A stretch of 64,000 nucleotides of DNA from Arthrobacter sp. V1I7 (GTDB taxonomy: Bacteria; Actinomycetota; Actinomycetes; Actinomycetales; Micrococcaceae), in contig NZ_JAUSYS010000001.1 of assembly GCF_030817015.1 (NCBI RefSeq), forward strand, positions 558,001 through 622,000. Direction: 5' to 3'. Below the pieces are notes generated by a model. The model did not search any database. It was not told where the DNA came from and saw only the letters and a list, made by a program, of their open reading frames with translations. A program made the translations under genes and the position numbers. Positions within the stretch are counted from its first letter, which is position 1, and every line of letters begins with the position of its first letter. Below are positions 16,271 through 24,435 of this stretch, in pieces.

Positions 16271-17216
16271 AGGGCCGGGGCGTGAGGGTCAGGAGCACGG
16301 CCTCGGGCCGGCAGGCGATGCGGACCGGGGCGAAGCGCGAGGTGCCGATGCCGCCGGAGACGTTGACCGGCGTCGTGCGTCCGTTGCTTTGCCAGTCGTT
16401 CAGACCCTTGGCACGCCAGGTGGGGAGGTCGCAATTGGAGACCAGGGCGCCGTAGCCCGGGAGGCAGATCTGGCCGCCGTGGGTGTGTCCGGCGAACAGC
16501 AGGTCCGCCCCCTCCTCGGTGAAGTGATCCAGGACGCGCTGGTATGGGGCATGGGCGACGGCGATGCGCAGGTGCGCTGACGCGTTCTGGCCCTTGGTCC
16601 CGCGCGGCCAGCCCGCGTAGCGCTCGAGGCCCAGGTGGGGATCGTCCACGCCGGAAAAATCAAGGCGCAGTCCCTTGACCACGAGCGACTGGGACCGGTT
16701 GGTGAGGTCCACCCAGCCGCCCATCCCGAAACCGGAGCGCAGCCGCGGCCAGTCCAGGTCGACCGGGTTCTGGCGCTCCCCGGACGGACCGCGCAGGTAG
16801 GAGGCGGGGTTCTTGAGCTGCGGGCCGAAGTAGTCGTTGGAACCGGGCACAAAGACGCCCGGGAACTCCATCAGGGGCTGCAACGCCTCGAGCAGGGGTT
16901 TCACCGCGTTGACGTGACTGAGGTTGTCACCGGTGTTTACGACCAGATCGGGCGACAGGTCCGCCAGCGAGGCAAGCCACCCGGCCTTCCGGCGCTGGCC
17001 GGGCACGAAGTGGATGTCGCTGAGATGCAGCACGCGGATCGGCCCGTGGCCCGGCGGCAGAAGGGCCAGTGACTCCTCCCGCAGGACGAACTGGTTCTTC
17101 TCCCACAGTCCGTAGCCGGCGGCGGCGGCCCCGGTCGCTGCGCCAAAAGCCGCCGTTACGGCAAGGCCGCGCCCGAAGCCCCGGACGCGGCCCGCCAGCG
17201 TGGTTCCCCCGGCCAC
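16269..17216 (-). CDS. Metallophosphoesterase (YkuE/calcineurin-like)
   Basis: 315 residues. A hydrophobic N-terminal segment (LAVTAAFGAATGAAAAGYGLW) likely anchors it in the membrane. The two-metal phosphoesterase motifs follow in order: SDIHF (D-x-H), GDNL, GSNDYF (normally GNHD) and FAGHTHGGQICLP. YkuE-type relatives are exported and linked to envelope metabolism. It starts 3 nt after the class A PBP stop codon, so it is the second gene of a PBP operon, supporting an envelope role. The substrate is unknown. The GNHD motif is altered to GSND, which may affect the metal site. Confidence 0.88.
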   Translation of the reverse strand: MAGGTTLAGRVRGFGRGLAVTAAFGAATGAAAAGYGLWEKNQFVLREESLALLPPGHGPIRVLHLSDIHFVPGQRRKAGWLASLADLSPDLVVNTGDNLSHVNAVKPLLEALQPLMEFPGVFVPGSNDYFGPQLKNPASYLRGPSGERQNPVDLDWPRLRSGFGMGGWVDLTNRSQSLVVKGLRLDFSGVDDPHLGLERYAGWPRGTKGQNASAHLRIAVAHAPYQRVLDHFTEEGADLLFAGHTHGGQICLPGYGALVSNCDLPTWRAKGLNDWQSNGRTTPVNVSGGIGTSRFAPVRIACRPEAVLLTLTPRP

Positions 17217-17219
17217 TGG

Positions 17220-19502
17220 CTACTTTTCCTTGTCGCTGGGGCTCGGTGACGGCTCCGGCTTCTCGGTGGGCGTCGATTCCCTGGTTGCCGGGGTGGTGGG
17301 GCGCACGATCGGAGCCGGGCCGGTGACCAGGTTGGACGGCGGGGCGGGGAACGGATTCGTCCCGTACGCCGGGGCCACGGCGGACATGAAGTTCGAGAAC
17401 TGCGGGCCCGCGATCATGTAACCGTCGACCCCCCGGTAGAACTTGCCGTTGATGGTGACGTTCTGGCCGGCCCGCTGCTGCGAGCCGAGGGCGTCACCGA
17501 ACCACGACGCCGTCGCCAGTCCGCTGGTGTGGCCGACGACCCAGGTGGAGCCGTTGTTGTTCGAGGTACCGGTCTTGGCCGCGATCGGGAAGGAGGTACG
17601 GGTGGAGATCCGGGGCTGGATCAAGGACCCGGAACCCCTGTTGAGGACTTCCTGCAGAGCGAAGTTCACCCCGCGGGCCACCTCGGGCTTGAGCGCGTCA
17701 CGGCAGTTCGTGGCCTGGGCCGGAAGCTGCGCGCCGGTCTGGTCCGTCACCTCGGTGATGGCGATCGGTTCGCAGTACTTGCCGTCGTTGGCGAAGGTGG
17801 CGAAGGAGCTGGCCATGGTCAGCGGCGACGTCTGGGTGGAACCCAGCAGGTTGCCGGTCGAGAACATATTGATTTTCGGGTTGGGTGCGGTGATCTTTCC
17901 GGAGCTGTCCCGTTCGGGCAGGCCACCGTGAAGGCCGACGGCGTCAACGGTCTTCTGGATGCCGCAGAAGTCCAGCTGCGCGGCCGAGGCGAAGGTGACG
18001 GTGTTGATCGAGTTGTAGAGGCCCTCCAGGACGCTCATGGAGCGGTAGTAATTCTCCTCGGCGTTCTGCAGGTCGTCGGCCGCGCCGAGACCCTTCTCGG
18101 CGGTGTTGTAGGCGCCGGTGGTTATGCCGCAGGAGTTCCGCCATCTGAAGTTCAGCGGGTACCTGCGCACTGCACCGTTGACGACCGTGTTCATCGACTT
18201 GCCCTCGTTCAGCCATTGCGCGAAGGTGAACGGCTTCATGGTCGAGCCCGGCTGCGCACCGCCGAGGCCGTTCAGGTCGTTGCCGTCGGCGTCGTACTGG
18301 TCGACGCTGAAGTTCAGCTGGGAATCGAACTTGCCCTCGGCGGGGAACCACACGGTGTTCTGCGCCATGTTGGTGATTTTGCCGGTGCCGGGCTGGACGG
18401 AGACGAGGGCCGCGCCCCACTTGTCCGGATTGGCGCCGGCGGAGCCGTCCACCTGGGCCTGCGCCGCAGCCTGGGCGTTCGGGTCGAGGGTCGTCTTGAT
18501 GGTCAGTCCGCCGCGGAAGACTTTCTTCTCGCGCTCGTCGGCGTCGGCACCGTAGGCCGGGTCATTCAGCAGCAGGTGGAGCACGTAATCACAGAAATAG
18601 GGGGCCGTGGTGGAGTAGGCGCAGCCCTGCCGTGCCGGGGTGACCTTGGTTTCCACCGGGGTGGCTACGGCGGCGTCGTAATCTGCCTGCTGGATCTTTC
18701 CGGTGCTGAGCATCGAGCTGAGCACCAGGTCCCGACGGTTCTTCGCGTTTTCCGGATTGGCGATCGGATCGTAGAAGGACGGGCTGTTCACGACGCCCGC
18801 CAGCAGCGCAGCCTGCGGCAGCGTCAGGTCTTTCGCGGTGGTGCTGAAGAAGAACTTGGAGGCGGCCTCAATGCCGTAGGCGTCCCGGTTGAAGAACACG
18901 ATGTTCAGGTAGCCCTCAAGGATCTGTTCCTTGGTGAACTTCTTTTCCAGCGCGATGGCGAGCTTCATCTCGCGGAGTTTGTCCCCGACACCCTTGTTGA
19001 CGCCGTTCAGGAGGACCTGGTCGCCCTTGCCCTCGGCCTCGAGGGAGGAGTTGATGACGTTGTTGACGTACTGCTGCGTGATGGTCGACGCGCCCTGCCT
19101 GTTGCCGCGGGCGGTGCTGACGAGGGCCCGCATGATGCCGGTGGTGTCCACGCCGCCGTGCTCGTAGAAGCGGCTGTCCTCGATGGCGATCACCGCATCC
19201 TTGATGTGTGGCGACATCTGGTCCAGCGATACCCGGGTGCGGTTCTCGGCGTAAAGGTTGGCGATGACGCTGCCGTCCGAGGCCAGCACGGTCGTCGACT
19301 GACTGGGCGGATCCACCTGCAGTTCGGCCGGAAGGGTCTCAAAGAATTTGATCGAACCGCTCGCCGCGCTGCCGGATATGGCAGCCGCCGGGACCAGCAG
19401 CCCCGCCACCAGGACACCACAAATGGCGCTCACGCCCAGGAAAAGAAGGACTTTTCCGAGGGTGGTGGCCGTGTCAAATAAAGGGTTCTTACCAGTCGCC
19501 AT
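17220..19502 (-). CDS. ponA: Class A penicillin-binding protein (bifunctional transglycosylase/transpeptidase)
   Basis: 760 residues: one membrane helix near 20-45, then a GT51 glycosyltransferase domain with EDSRFYEHGGVD (about 105-117, catalytic Glu) and GASTITQQYVNN (about 135-147). The transpeptidase domain has SxxK as STMK (about 419), YNSIN (about 498) and KTGTS (about 644). The C-tail is Pro/Ser/Glu-rich. It polymerises and cross-links peptidoglycan outside the membrane. ATG 19502 is chosen because TAAAGT lies 7 nt upstream, a leaderless arrangement, and the N-terminus is short and charged. It is cotranscribed with the metallophosphoesterase. Confidence 0.93.
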   Translation of the reverse strand: MATGKNPLFDTATTLGKVLLFLGVSAICGVLVAGLLVPAAAISGSAASGSIKFFETLPAELQVDPPSQSTTVLASDGSVIANLYAENRTRVSLDQMSPHIKDAVIAIEDSRFYEHGGVDTTGIMRALVSTARGNRQGASTITQQYVNNVINSSLEAEGKGDQVLLNGVNKGVGDKLREMKLAIALEKKFTKEQILEGYLNIVFFNRDAYGIEAASKFFFSTTAKDLTLPQAALLAGVVNSPSFYDPIANPENAKNRRDLVLSSMLSTGKIQQADYDAAVATPVETKVTPARQGCAYSTTAPYFCDYVLHLLLNDPAYGADADEREKKVFRGGLTIKTTLDPNAQAAAQAQVDGSAGANPDKWGAALVSVQPGTGKITNMAQNTVWFPAEGKFDSQLNFSVDQYDADGNDLNGLGGAQPGSTMKPFTFAQWLNEGKSMNTVVNGAVRRYPLNFRWRNSCGITTGAYNTAEKGLGAADDLQNAEENYYRSMSVLEGLYNSINTVTFASAAQLDFCGIQKTVDAVGLHGGLPERDSSGKITAPNPKINMFSTGNLLGSTQTSPLTMASSFATFANDGKYCEPIAITEVTDQTGAQLPAQATNCRDALKPEVARGVNFALQEVLNRGSGSLIQPRISTRTSFPIAAKTGTSNNNGSTWVVGHTSGLATASWFGDALGSQQRAGQNVTINGKFYRGVDGYMIAGPQFSNFMSAVAPAYGTNPFPAPPSNLVTGPAPIVRPTTPATRESTPTEKPEPSPSPSDKEK

Positions 19503-19539
19503 GTTTTCCACTTTACCGGCAAGTACTAGGCTTACTCGC
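19503..19539. promoter_or_regulatory. 37-bp divergent promoter between ponA and the DUF4177 gene
   Basis: TAAAGT on the minus strand (19510-19515) lies 7 nt before the ponA ATG. TAGGCT on the plus strand (19527-19532) lies 7 nt before the DUF4177 ATG. Neither start has a Shine-Dalgarno. Both -35 regions would have to overlap the opposite gene's -10 or start. Confidence 0.5.
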
Positions 19540-19695
19540 ATGACGAAATGGGAGTACGCCACGATTCCGCTCATTATCCACGCTACAAAGCAGATCCTGG
19601 ATCAGTGGGGCGACGACGGCTGGGAGCTTGTCCAGGTTGTTCCGGGCCCGGACGGCAACGGCCTGGTTGCCTACCTGAAGCGGGAGAAGCAGTAG
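19540..19695 (+). CDS. DUF4177-type small protein
   Basis: 51 residues, MTKWEYATIPL...DDGWELVQVVPG...YLKREKQ. The WEY N-terminus and the DGWELVQV core are characteristic of the DUF4177 family of small cytoplasmic proteins of unknown function. The length is complete for the family. The start is fixed by TAGGCT 7 nt upstream. ridA begins 2 nt after its stop, so the two form an operon divergent from ponA. Confidence 0.8.
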   Translation: MTKWEYATIPLIIHATKQILDQWGDDGWELVQVVPGPDGNGLVAYLKREKQ

Positions 19696-19697
19696 CC

Positions 19698-20276
19698 ATG
19701 AGCACCCCAGCAGCGGCCGCGCCCGGCGCCTCCGCGAACCCGGCCCAGCAGGAAAACCCCGCCGCCGGCACCGACAACGCGGGCGCGTCGTCCGCCGTCG
19801 AACAGCGCCTGGCCGAGCTCGGCCTGACACTGCCGGAGGTCGCCGCGCCGGTGGCCGCCTACGTTCCCGCGGTCGTCTCCGGCAACCACGTCTACACCTC
19901 CGGCCAGCTGCCGTTCATCGACGGAAAACTCCAGGCCACAGGCAAGGTCTCCTCCGGCACGGAAGGAACCTCGGACGAGCCGACCGTTTCCCCCGAAGCC
20001 GCGAGGGACTACGCCGCCGTGTGCGCCGTGAACGCGCTGGCCGCGGTGAAGAGCGTCATCGGCGACCTGGACCGCATCACACGGATCGTCAAGGTGGTCG
20101 GTTTCGTCGCCTCGGACCCGTCCTTCACCGGCCAGCCCGGGGTGATCAACGGCGCTTCCGAACTGCTGGGCAAGGTCCTCGGCGACGCCGGCCAGCACGC
20201 GCGTTCCGCCGTCGGCGTCACTGTCCTGCCGCTCGACTCTCCCGTTGAGGTCGAACTGATCGCCGAATTCGCCTAG
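19698..20276 (+). CDS. RidA/YjgF family protein
   Basis: 192 residues. After a 40-residue Ala/Pro-rich N-terminal extension the RidA domain follows (YVPAVVSGNHVYTSGQLPFIDGKL, CAVNALAAVKSVIGDLDRITRIVKVVGFVAS, VGVTVLPLDSPVEVELIAEFA). RidA proteins deaminate reactive enamine/imine intermediates such as 2-aminoacrylate. This is the longer RidA-like subgroup, whose substrate range is uncertain, and the canonical C-terminal Arg-containing motif is not obvious. It sits 2 nt after DUF4177, with a Nudix gene 17 nt downstream on the same strand. Confidence 0.85.
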   Translation: MSTPAAAAPGASANPAQQENPAAGTDNAGASSAVEQRLAELGLTLPEVAAPVAAYVPAVVSGNHVYTSGQLPFIDGKLQATGKVSSGTEGTSDEPTVSPEAARDYAAVCAVNALAAVKSVIGDLDRITRIVKVVGFVASDPSFTGQPGVINGASELLGKVLGDAGQHARSAVGVTVLPLDSPVEVELIAEFA

Positions 20277-20293
20277 AGGGCCGGTCACTTCCC

Positions 20294-21208
20294 TTGCCTC
20301 AGTTAGCCCGACGACTTTTCGCTCTTCCCGCCGACCTGGAAGGGGCGGCACGCAGCTGGCTTGAACACGGCGAACGGACGCCGCGCGCGGCCCGGTACGC
20401 GTCCTCGGTGGTCCTCCTGCGGGATTCCCCGACGGGACTGGAGACCTGGCTGGGTTACCGGCCAGGGTCTTCGCCCCTGGGCGTGCTCGCCTTCCCGGGG
20501 GGATCACTGGAGGCGTCCGACGACGACGCGGTCGGCTGGTTGGGCCCCTCACCCCAGCATTGGGCCGAGCAGATGGGAACGGACGACGTCGGGCTGGCGC
20601 GCCGCCACGTGGTCGGCGCCATCCGTGAACTGTTCGAGGAGACCGGCGTCCTGCTGGCCGGGCCGGACCTGTCCGGCACCGTGGAGGGCACGTCCACCCC
20701 GAAGTGGATGCGTGCCCGGGAAGCCGTGGCCGCGCAGGAGAAATCGTTCACCGAAGTGCTGGCCAAACGCGGGCTTTCGGTGCGGACGGACCTGCTGAAG
20801 CCGCTGGTCAACTGGCTTAGCCCCGACTTTGCGCACCTTCGATTCAACACCCGTTATTTCGCTGCCACGGTGCCGATGAACCAGCAGCCCTCGCTGCTGG
20901 CCAGCAAGGGTGTCTGGGGCCGGTGGGTCTGCGTCCGCAAGGTCATCAACGAGCGGGACACCACGGTGCTTGGCGACGAGGTGGGCCAGGAGAACACCGT
21001 CGGGCTGACCCTGAGCCAACTCCTGGTGCCAGGCTCCGAGATCATGCTCGAAAAGATGGCCGCCGCCAACGGCTGCATCGCGTACCTGAGCTACAAACGC
21101 AAAGCCCACGTCTACCAGCCCAAACTCGTCGAGGAAGACGACGGCCGGCTCCTGCTTGAGGTGGAAGCCGCAAAGACCGTCGCAGGGGAGCCGCAGCGGG
21201 AACGCTGA
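20294..21208 (+). CDS. Nudix hydrolase with long insertion (NUDT7/19-like)
   Basis: 304 residues. FPGGSLEASDDD opens the Nudix fold, and the metal-binding half-box GAIRELFEETGVLL comes about 45 residues later. This separation by an insert is typical of the NUDT19-like subgroup, which in eukaryotes acts on CoA esters. The start is uncertain: TTG 20294 gives MPQLARRLF, with only a distant GAGGG upstream. The substrate is not predictable. It is the last gene of the DUF4177-ridA-nudix group and is followed by the third repeat array. Confidence 0.8.
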   Translation: MPQLARRLFALPADLEGAARSWLEHGERTPRAARYASSVVLLRDSPTGLETWLGYRPGSSPLGVLAFPGGSLEASDDDAVGWLGPSPQHWAEQMGTDDVGLARRHVVGAIRELFEETGVLLAGPDLSGTVEGTSTPKWMRAREAVAAQEKSFTEVLAKRGLSVRTDLLKPLVNWLSPDFAHLRFNTRYFAATVPMNQQPSLLASKGVWGRWVCVRKVINERDTTVLGDEVGQENTVGLTLSQLLVPGSEIMLEKMAAANGCIAYLSYKRKAHVYQPKLVEEDDGRLLLEVEAAKTVAGEPQRER

Positions 21209-21274
21209 TCCTGCCCGCGTGACGGGCGGGCGATGCGGCCAGGGCTGCCGGTGCGCGCCCGCGTTCCGGCCGGT

Positions 21275-21420
21275 GGACATGCCCCACCTCTCCTCCCCGG
21301 GCCAGGGGGACATGCGCTCCCCTGTCTGAGTCCAGTGGACATAATGGCTATATGTCCAGTCCACGGTCCCGGGACTGGGCATGTCCCGCGAACCTGTGCG
21401 CGAGGACTGGGCATGTCCCG
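21275..21420. repeat. GGACAT/ATGTCC palindromic repeat array, locus 3
   Basis: Five elements in 146 bp: GGACATGCCCC, GGGACATGCGC, the palindrome GGACAT-N9-ATGTCC (21337-21357, core AATGGCTAT), and two GACTGGGCATGTCCCGCG copies. It is the least expanded locus, with no tandem unit. It lies between the nudix and crp genes, which converge on it. Confidence 0.85.
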
Positions 21421-21447
21421 CGGTTCGCTTCACAGCCCCAAACTCAG

Positions 21448-21477
21448 AAGGCCGGTCCCGTTTCACGGGCCGGCCTT
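21448..21477. terminator. Bidirectional terminator between nudix and crp
   Basis: AAGGCCGG-t-CCCG pairs with CGGGCCGGCCTT around a 4-5-nt loop (one bulged T). It lies 20 nt after the crp stop on the minus strand and could also serve the nudix gene. The T-tract is poor in both directions. Confidence 0.6.
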
Positions 21478-21497
21478 CGTTGTGCTGCTGGATACTC

Positions 21498-22175
21498 TTA
21501 GCGGGAGCGCTGACGCAGGCGCTGCATGTCGAGGATGACGACGGCGCGGGCTTCCAGGCGCAGCCAGCCGCGCTGGACGAACTCGGCGAGGGCCTTGTTG
21601 ACGGTCTCGCGGGACGCGCCGACCAGCTGTGCCAGCTCTTCCTGGGTGAGCTCGTGGGCCACCAGGACGCCGTCGGTCGCGGGGCGCCCGAAACGGTCCG
21701 CGAGGTCCAGCAGGGCCTTGGCCACGCGGCCCGGGACGTCGGAGAAGACCAGGTCGGACAACGAATCGTTGGTGCGGCGCAGGCGGCGGGCCAGGGCCTG
21801 CAGCAGCTGCGCGGAAACTTCCGGGCGTGTGCGCAGCAGCGCGTTGAGGCTTTCGTTCTTCAGCCCGGCGAGGCGCGTTTCCGAGACCGCTGTGGCTGTG
21901 GCGGTCCGGGGGCTCGGATCAAACAGTGCCATTTCGCCAAACAGCTCACCCGGTCCGAGGATGGCCAGGAGCGATTCCCGGCCGTCCGGCGACGTGCGGC
22001 CGAGCTTCACCTTGCCGGAGACGATGAAGTACAGCTGGTCACCCTGGTCGCCTTCCCGGAATACCGAGGCCCCGCGTGAGAGGTCCACCTCGGTGAGTTC
22101 GTCCGTCAGCAGACGGAACGCCTCGTCGTCGAGCGTGGCAAAAAGTGGTGCGCGGCGCAATACCTCGATGTCCAT
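21498..22175 (-). CDS. crp: Crp/Fnr-family regulator (Crp/GlxR type)
   Basis: 225 residues. The cyclic-nucleotide-binding domain is at about 5-120, with the phosphate-binding cassette GELFGEMALFDPSPRTATA (Glu81, Arg90, Thr91) that contacts cAMP in Crp and GlxR. A long dimerisation helix follows, then a winged HTH at about 176-199 (LTQEELAQLVGASRETVNKAL). It is a cAMP-dependent global regulator of carbon metabolism in actinobacteria. AGGAG lies about 6 nt upstream of the ATG. A partial Crp box is present in its own promoter. acsA in this window is a typical target family, but no good box was found there. Confidence 0.92.
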   Translation of the reverse strand: MDIEVLRRAPLFATLDDEAFRLLTDELTEVDLSRGASVFREGDQGDQLYFIVSGKVKLGRTSPDGRESLLAILGPGELFGEMALFDPSPRTATATAVSETRLAGLKNESLNALLRTRPEVSAQLLQALARRLRRTNDSLSDLVFSDVPGRVAKALLDLADRFGRPATDGVLVAHELTQEELAQLVGASRETVNKALAEFVQRGWLRLEARAVVILDMQRLRQRSR

Positions 22176-22240
22176 GAAATCTCCTGACTTACTGTGTCGG
22201 CTGGGGCGCTTCAGCCATTCTTCCAGAATTTTGACACTCC

Positions 22241-22256
22241 TGTGACGTAGTTGGCA
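22241..22256. promoter_or_regulatory. Possible Crp/GlxR box in the crp-marP intergenic region
   Basis: TGTGACGTAGTTGGCA matches the TGTGANNTANNTCACA consensus except for two bases of the right half (TGGCA instead of TCACA). It lies 66 nt upstream of the crp start and could mediate autoregulation, or act on the divergent marP gene. Confidence 0.35.
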
Positions 22257-22282
22257 CCGAAAGGCGCGAAATGGAGCCGCCG

Positions 22283-22320
22283 GCGCCGGCGGACCCTTGG
22301 CGCCGGCGGTCCGCCGGCGC
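22283..22320. other. Long GC hairpin in the marP 5' region
   Basis: GCGCCGGCGGACC pairs perfectly with GGTCCGCCGGCGC (13 bp, 12-nt loop). There is no T-tract. A TAGAAT -10-like hexamer lies further downstream (22346-22351), so the hairpin is probably upstream of the marP transcript. Confidence 0.5.
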
Positions 22321-22379
22321 GCGGCAAACTGTCAGCCACCGCCGGTAGAATTGGTCCCTACCGCCCCTAAGGAGGCCTG

Positions 22380-23564
22380 GTGTTCGGCATGACCATCCTG
22401 GACCTGGCGTTGATCCTGACGCTGCTGTCCTACCTGATCTACGGCCTGCGCAACGGCTTCCTGGTGACGCTCGGAGGTATCGCCGGCTTCGCGGCGGGTG
22501 CCGTGGGCGCATTTGTTTCGGTCCCGATAGTCAGCGATCTCGTGGACAACGCCGGCTGGCGCCTGACGGCTGTCGTCGCCACCGCCGTCCTGTTGATGGT
22601 TATCGGCCACGGCCTCGGCACCATGATCGGGCGCAGGATCCGCAGCGTCGTGAAGATCAGCCCGCTCCGTGCCGCGGACCGGGTGGTGGGCGGCGGAGTG
22701 AACGTGGTCGTCTCCGCCTTGGTCATGTCGCTGCTGGCGTTTAGCATTAGCGCCCTGGGCGTTCCCTTTGCCTCGCAGCAGATCGCCGAATCCAAGGTGA
22801 TTAGGTTCATCGACGGGATGACTCCGAACCCCATCAAGACTTCGATGGCGCAGTTGCGGTCCGCGGTGATCGGCGAGGGCATCCCGACGCTTTTCGAAGG
22901 CTTTGCCCAGGGCCAGCCTGCGTCCGTCCCGGACGTCAATACTGACACCCCTGCGCTGAATGCTGCGGCTGACTCCGTCTTGAAGATCGCCGGAACCGCA
23001 TATCAGTGCGGACAGAACCAGACTGGCACCGGCTTCGTGGTGTCACCGGGCCGGGTGGTGACAAACGCCCATGTCGTCGCCGGTGTTCCGGAGCCGGTGG
23101 TCGAGGTTCCGGACGGGGGCGCCTTGCCCGGACGCGTCGTGTACTTCGACGGCCAGCATGATCTTGCAGTCCTGGCCGTGGACGGTCTGCGCTCCGCGCC
23201 GCTGCCGCTCGGTTCCGTCCTGCCCGCCGGCAGCCCGGCCGCGTTTGCCGGCTACCCGCACGGCGGGCCGTTCGAGTCCAACCCCGCGACGGTGCAGGAC
23301 ATCATCACCGTGCTCGTTCCGGATATCTACGGCAACAACGCAGCGCCCGCGGACGTTTACCGCCTGGCCGGGGACGTGCAGCCGGGCAATTCCGGGGGGC
23401 CCTTGCTGACCACCGACGGGCAGGTCGCCGGCGTCGTGTTTGCCAAGGCAACAACCGGATCCTCGCTCGGCTACGCGATCACGATGGCCGATCTGGGTCC
23501 GGTCGCCGCCCTGGCGCCCGGACTCGACCGCCCCGTCTCCGCGGGGCAGTGCATCACGAAGTAG
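22380..23564 (+). CDS. MarP-like membrane serine protease (CvpA domain plus trypsin-like domain)
   Basis: 394 residues. The first about 165 are a CvpA-type membrane domain with four helices. A trypsin-like protease domain follows with a full triad: His231 (TNAHVV), Asp261 (HDLAVL) and Ser338 (GNSGGP). This is the layout of mycobacterial MarP, a periplasmic protease needed for acid resistance and cell-wall hydrolase activation. GTG 22380 is preceded by AAGGAGG at 4 nt; the ATG three codons later is an alternative. The gene is divergent from crp and convergent with aroQ. Confidence 0.9.
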   Translation: MFGMTILDLALILTLLSYLIYGLRNGFLVTLGGIAGFAAGAVGAFVSVPIVSDLVDNAGWRLTAVVATAVLLMVIGHGLGTMIGRRIRSVVKISPLRAADRVVGGGVNVVVSALVMSLLAFSISALGVPFASQQIAESKVIRFIDGMTPNPIKTSMAQLRSAVIGEGIPTLFEGFAQGQPASVPDVNTDTPALNAAADSVLKIAGTAYQCGQNQTGTGFVVSPGRVVTNAHVVAGVPEPVVEVPDGGALPGRVVYFDGQHDLAVLAVDGLRSAPLPLGSVLPAGSPAAFAGYPHGGPFESNPATVQDIITVLVPDIYGNNAAPADVYRLAGDVQPGNSGGPLLTTDGQVAGVVFAKATTGSSLGYAITMADLGPVAALAPGLDRPVSAGQCITK

Positions 23565-23668
23565 CCCGCGGCGTCCAGATAGGCCATGCCCGTGGCGTGC
23601 GCCGTCTGCCTGCCTGCCCTGCGAGCCGACACCGGTTCCGCCCACGCCGGTGCCATGGGGGGACTCGG

Positions 23669-24142
23669 TTAGTCCCGGCTGGTCTCCAGCCCCGCGAGGT
23701 ACTCCACTGCGAAGCGGTAGCCCATGATGCCGGCGCCGGCGATCACGGCCTTGCTGATGTCCGCGAGGTAGGAGCGATGCCGGAACTCCTCCCGGGCGTG
23801 GACATTGGTGATGTGGACCTCGACGGCGGGCAGCTGCACCGCGGAAATCGCGTCCCGGATCGCGATCGAGGTGTGCGTGTACGCGCCGGCGTTGATGACA
23901 ATACCGATCGCCTTGCCGCGGGCTGTATGGATGGCGTCGACCAGGGCGCCTTCGTGGTTGGACTGGAAACACTCGACGTTCAGCCCATGGGCAGCGCCGG
24001 CGTCCTTGGCGAGTTGTTCGACGTCGGCCAACGTGGCCGTACCGTACTTCTCCGGTTCGCGGGTGCCGAGCAGGTTCAGGTTGGGTCCGTTGAGGACCAG
24101 GATGGTGCCGCGGCCGGCACCGGCGGGGGTAGCTTCGCTCAT
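23669..24142 (-). CDS. aroQ: Type II 3-dehydroquinate dehydratase
   Basis: 157 residues, the usual length. [20 protein letters not shown] holds the active-site Arg28 and catalytic Tyr33, followed by [29 protein letters not shown] and [18 protein letters not shown]. It converts 3-dehydroquinate to 3-dehydroshikimate in the shikimate pathway, whose first enzyme (DAHP synthase) is at the end of this window. ATG 24142 fits the normal N-terminus; longer frames add only Arg/Gly-rich sequence. No other shikimate genes are adjacent. Confidence 0.94.
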   Translation of the reverse strand: MSEATPAGAGRGTILVLNGPNLNLLGTREPEKYGTATLADVEQLAKDAGAAHGLNVECFQSNHEGALVDAIHTARGKAIGIVINAGAYTHTSIAIRDAISAVQLPAVEVHITNVHAREEFRHRSYLADISKAVIAGAGIMGYRFAVEYLAGLETSRD

Positions 24143-24368
24143 GCCTGCCAATGTATCGCAGAGAGCCCCGGGGATTCCCCCGGGCCTGCCGGAGCGGCGG
24201 CCCTGCCGCAACTGGAAGGGCCGCCCTGCCGCGACCGGCAGGATCCGGATGAAGCTCCCGGGCCGGCTGGCGCGCGGGGAAACCTCGACCCAGGCGAGTC
24301 ATCAGGCGCAAGATTGCGCCCCGGATGGCTGCCCGCCGTCCTGGAATGGGTGCCCGCTATCCGGAGTG

Positions 24369-24407
24369 GACGGCGGCGCCGCCCACTTGGGTGGGGCCGC
24401 CGCCGTC
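24369..24407 (-). terminator. GC hairpin downstream of acsA
   Basis: GACGGCGGC pairs with GCCGCCGTC around a partly paired GCC-rich middle, 30 nt after the acsA stop on the minus strand. There is no T-run, so termination is only a guess. The rest of 24143-24435 holds no gene I can support. Confidence 0.4.
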
Positions 24408-24435
24408 GGGCCGCCTGATCCGGCCGGCCCGGCTG

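Noticed and set aside
17529..19481. 650-codon plus-strand frame antisense to ponA
   Set aside because: Shadow of a real gene in GC-rich DNA: Arg/Gly/Val-rich with no domain, while the minus frame has all PBP motifs.
7133..21420. CRISPR array
   Set aside because: Repeats are short, variable and palindromic, spacers are repeated rather than unique, and no cas genes are present.
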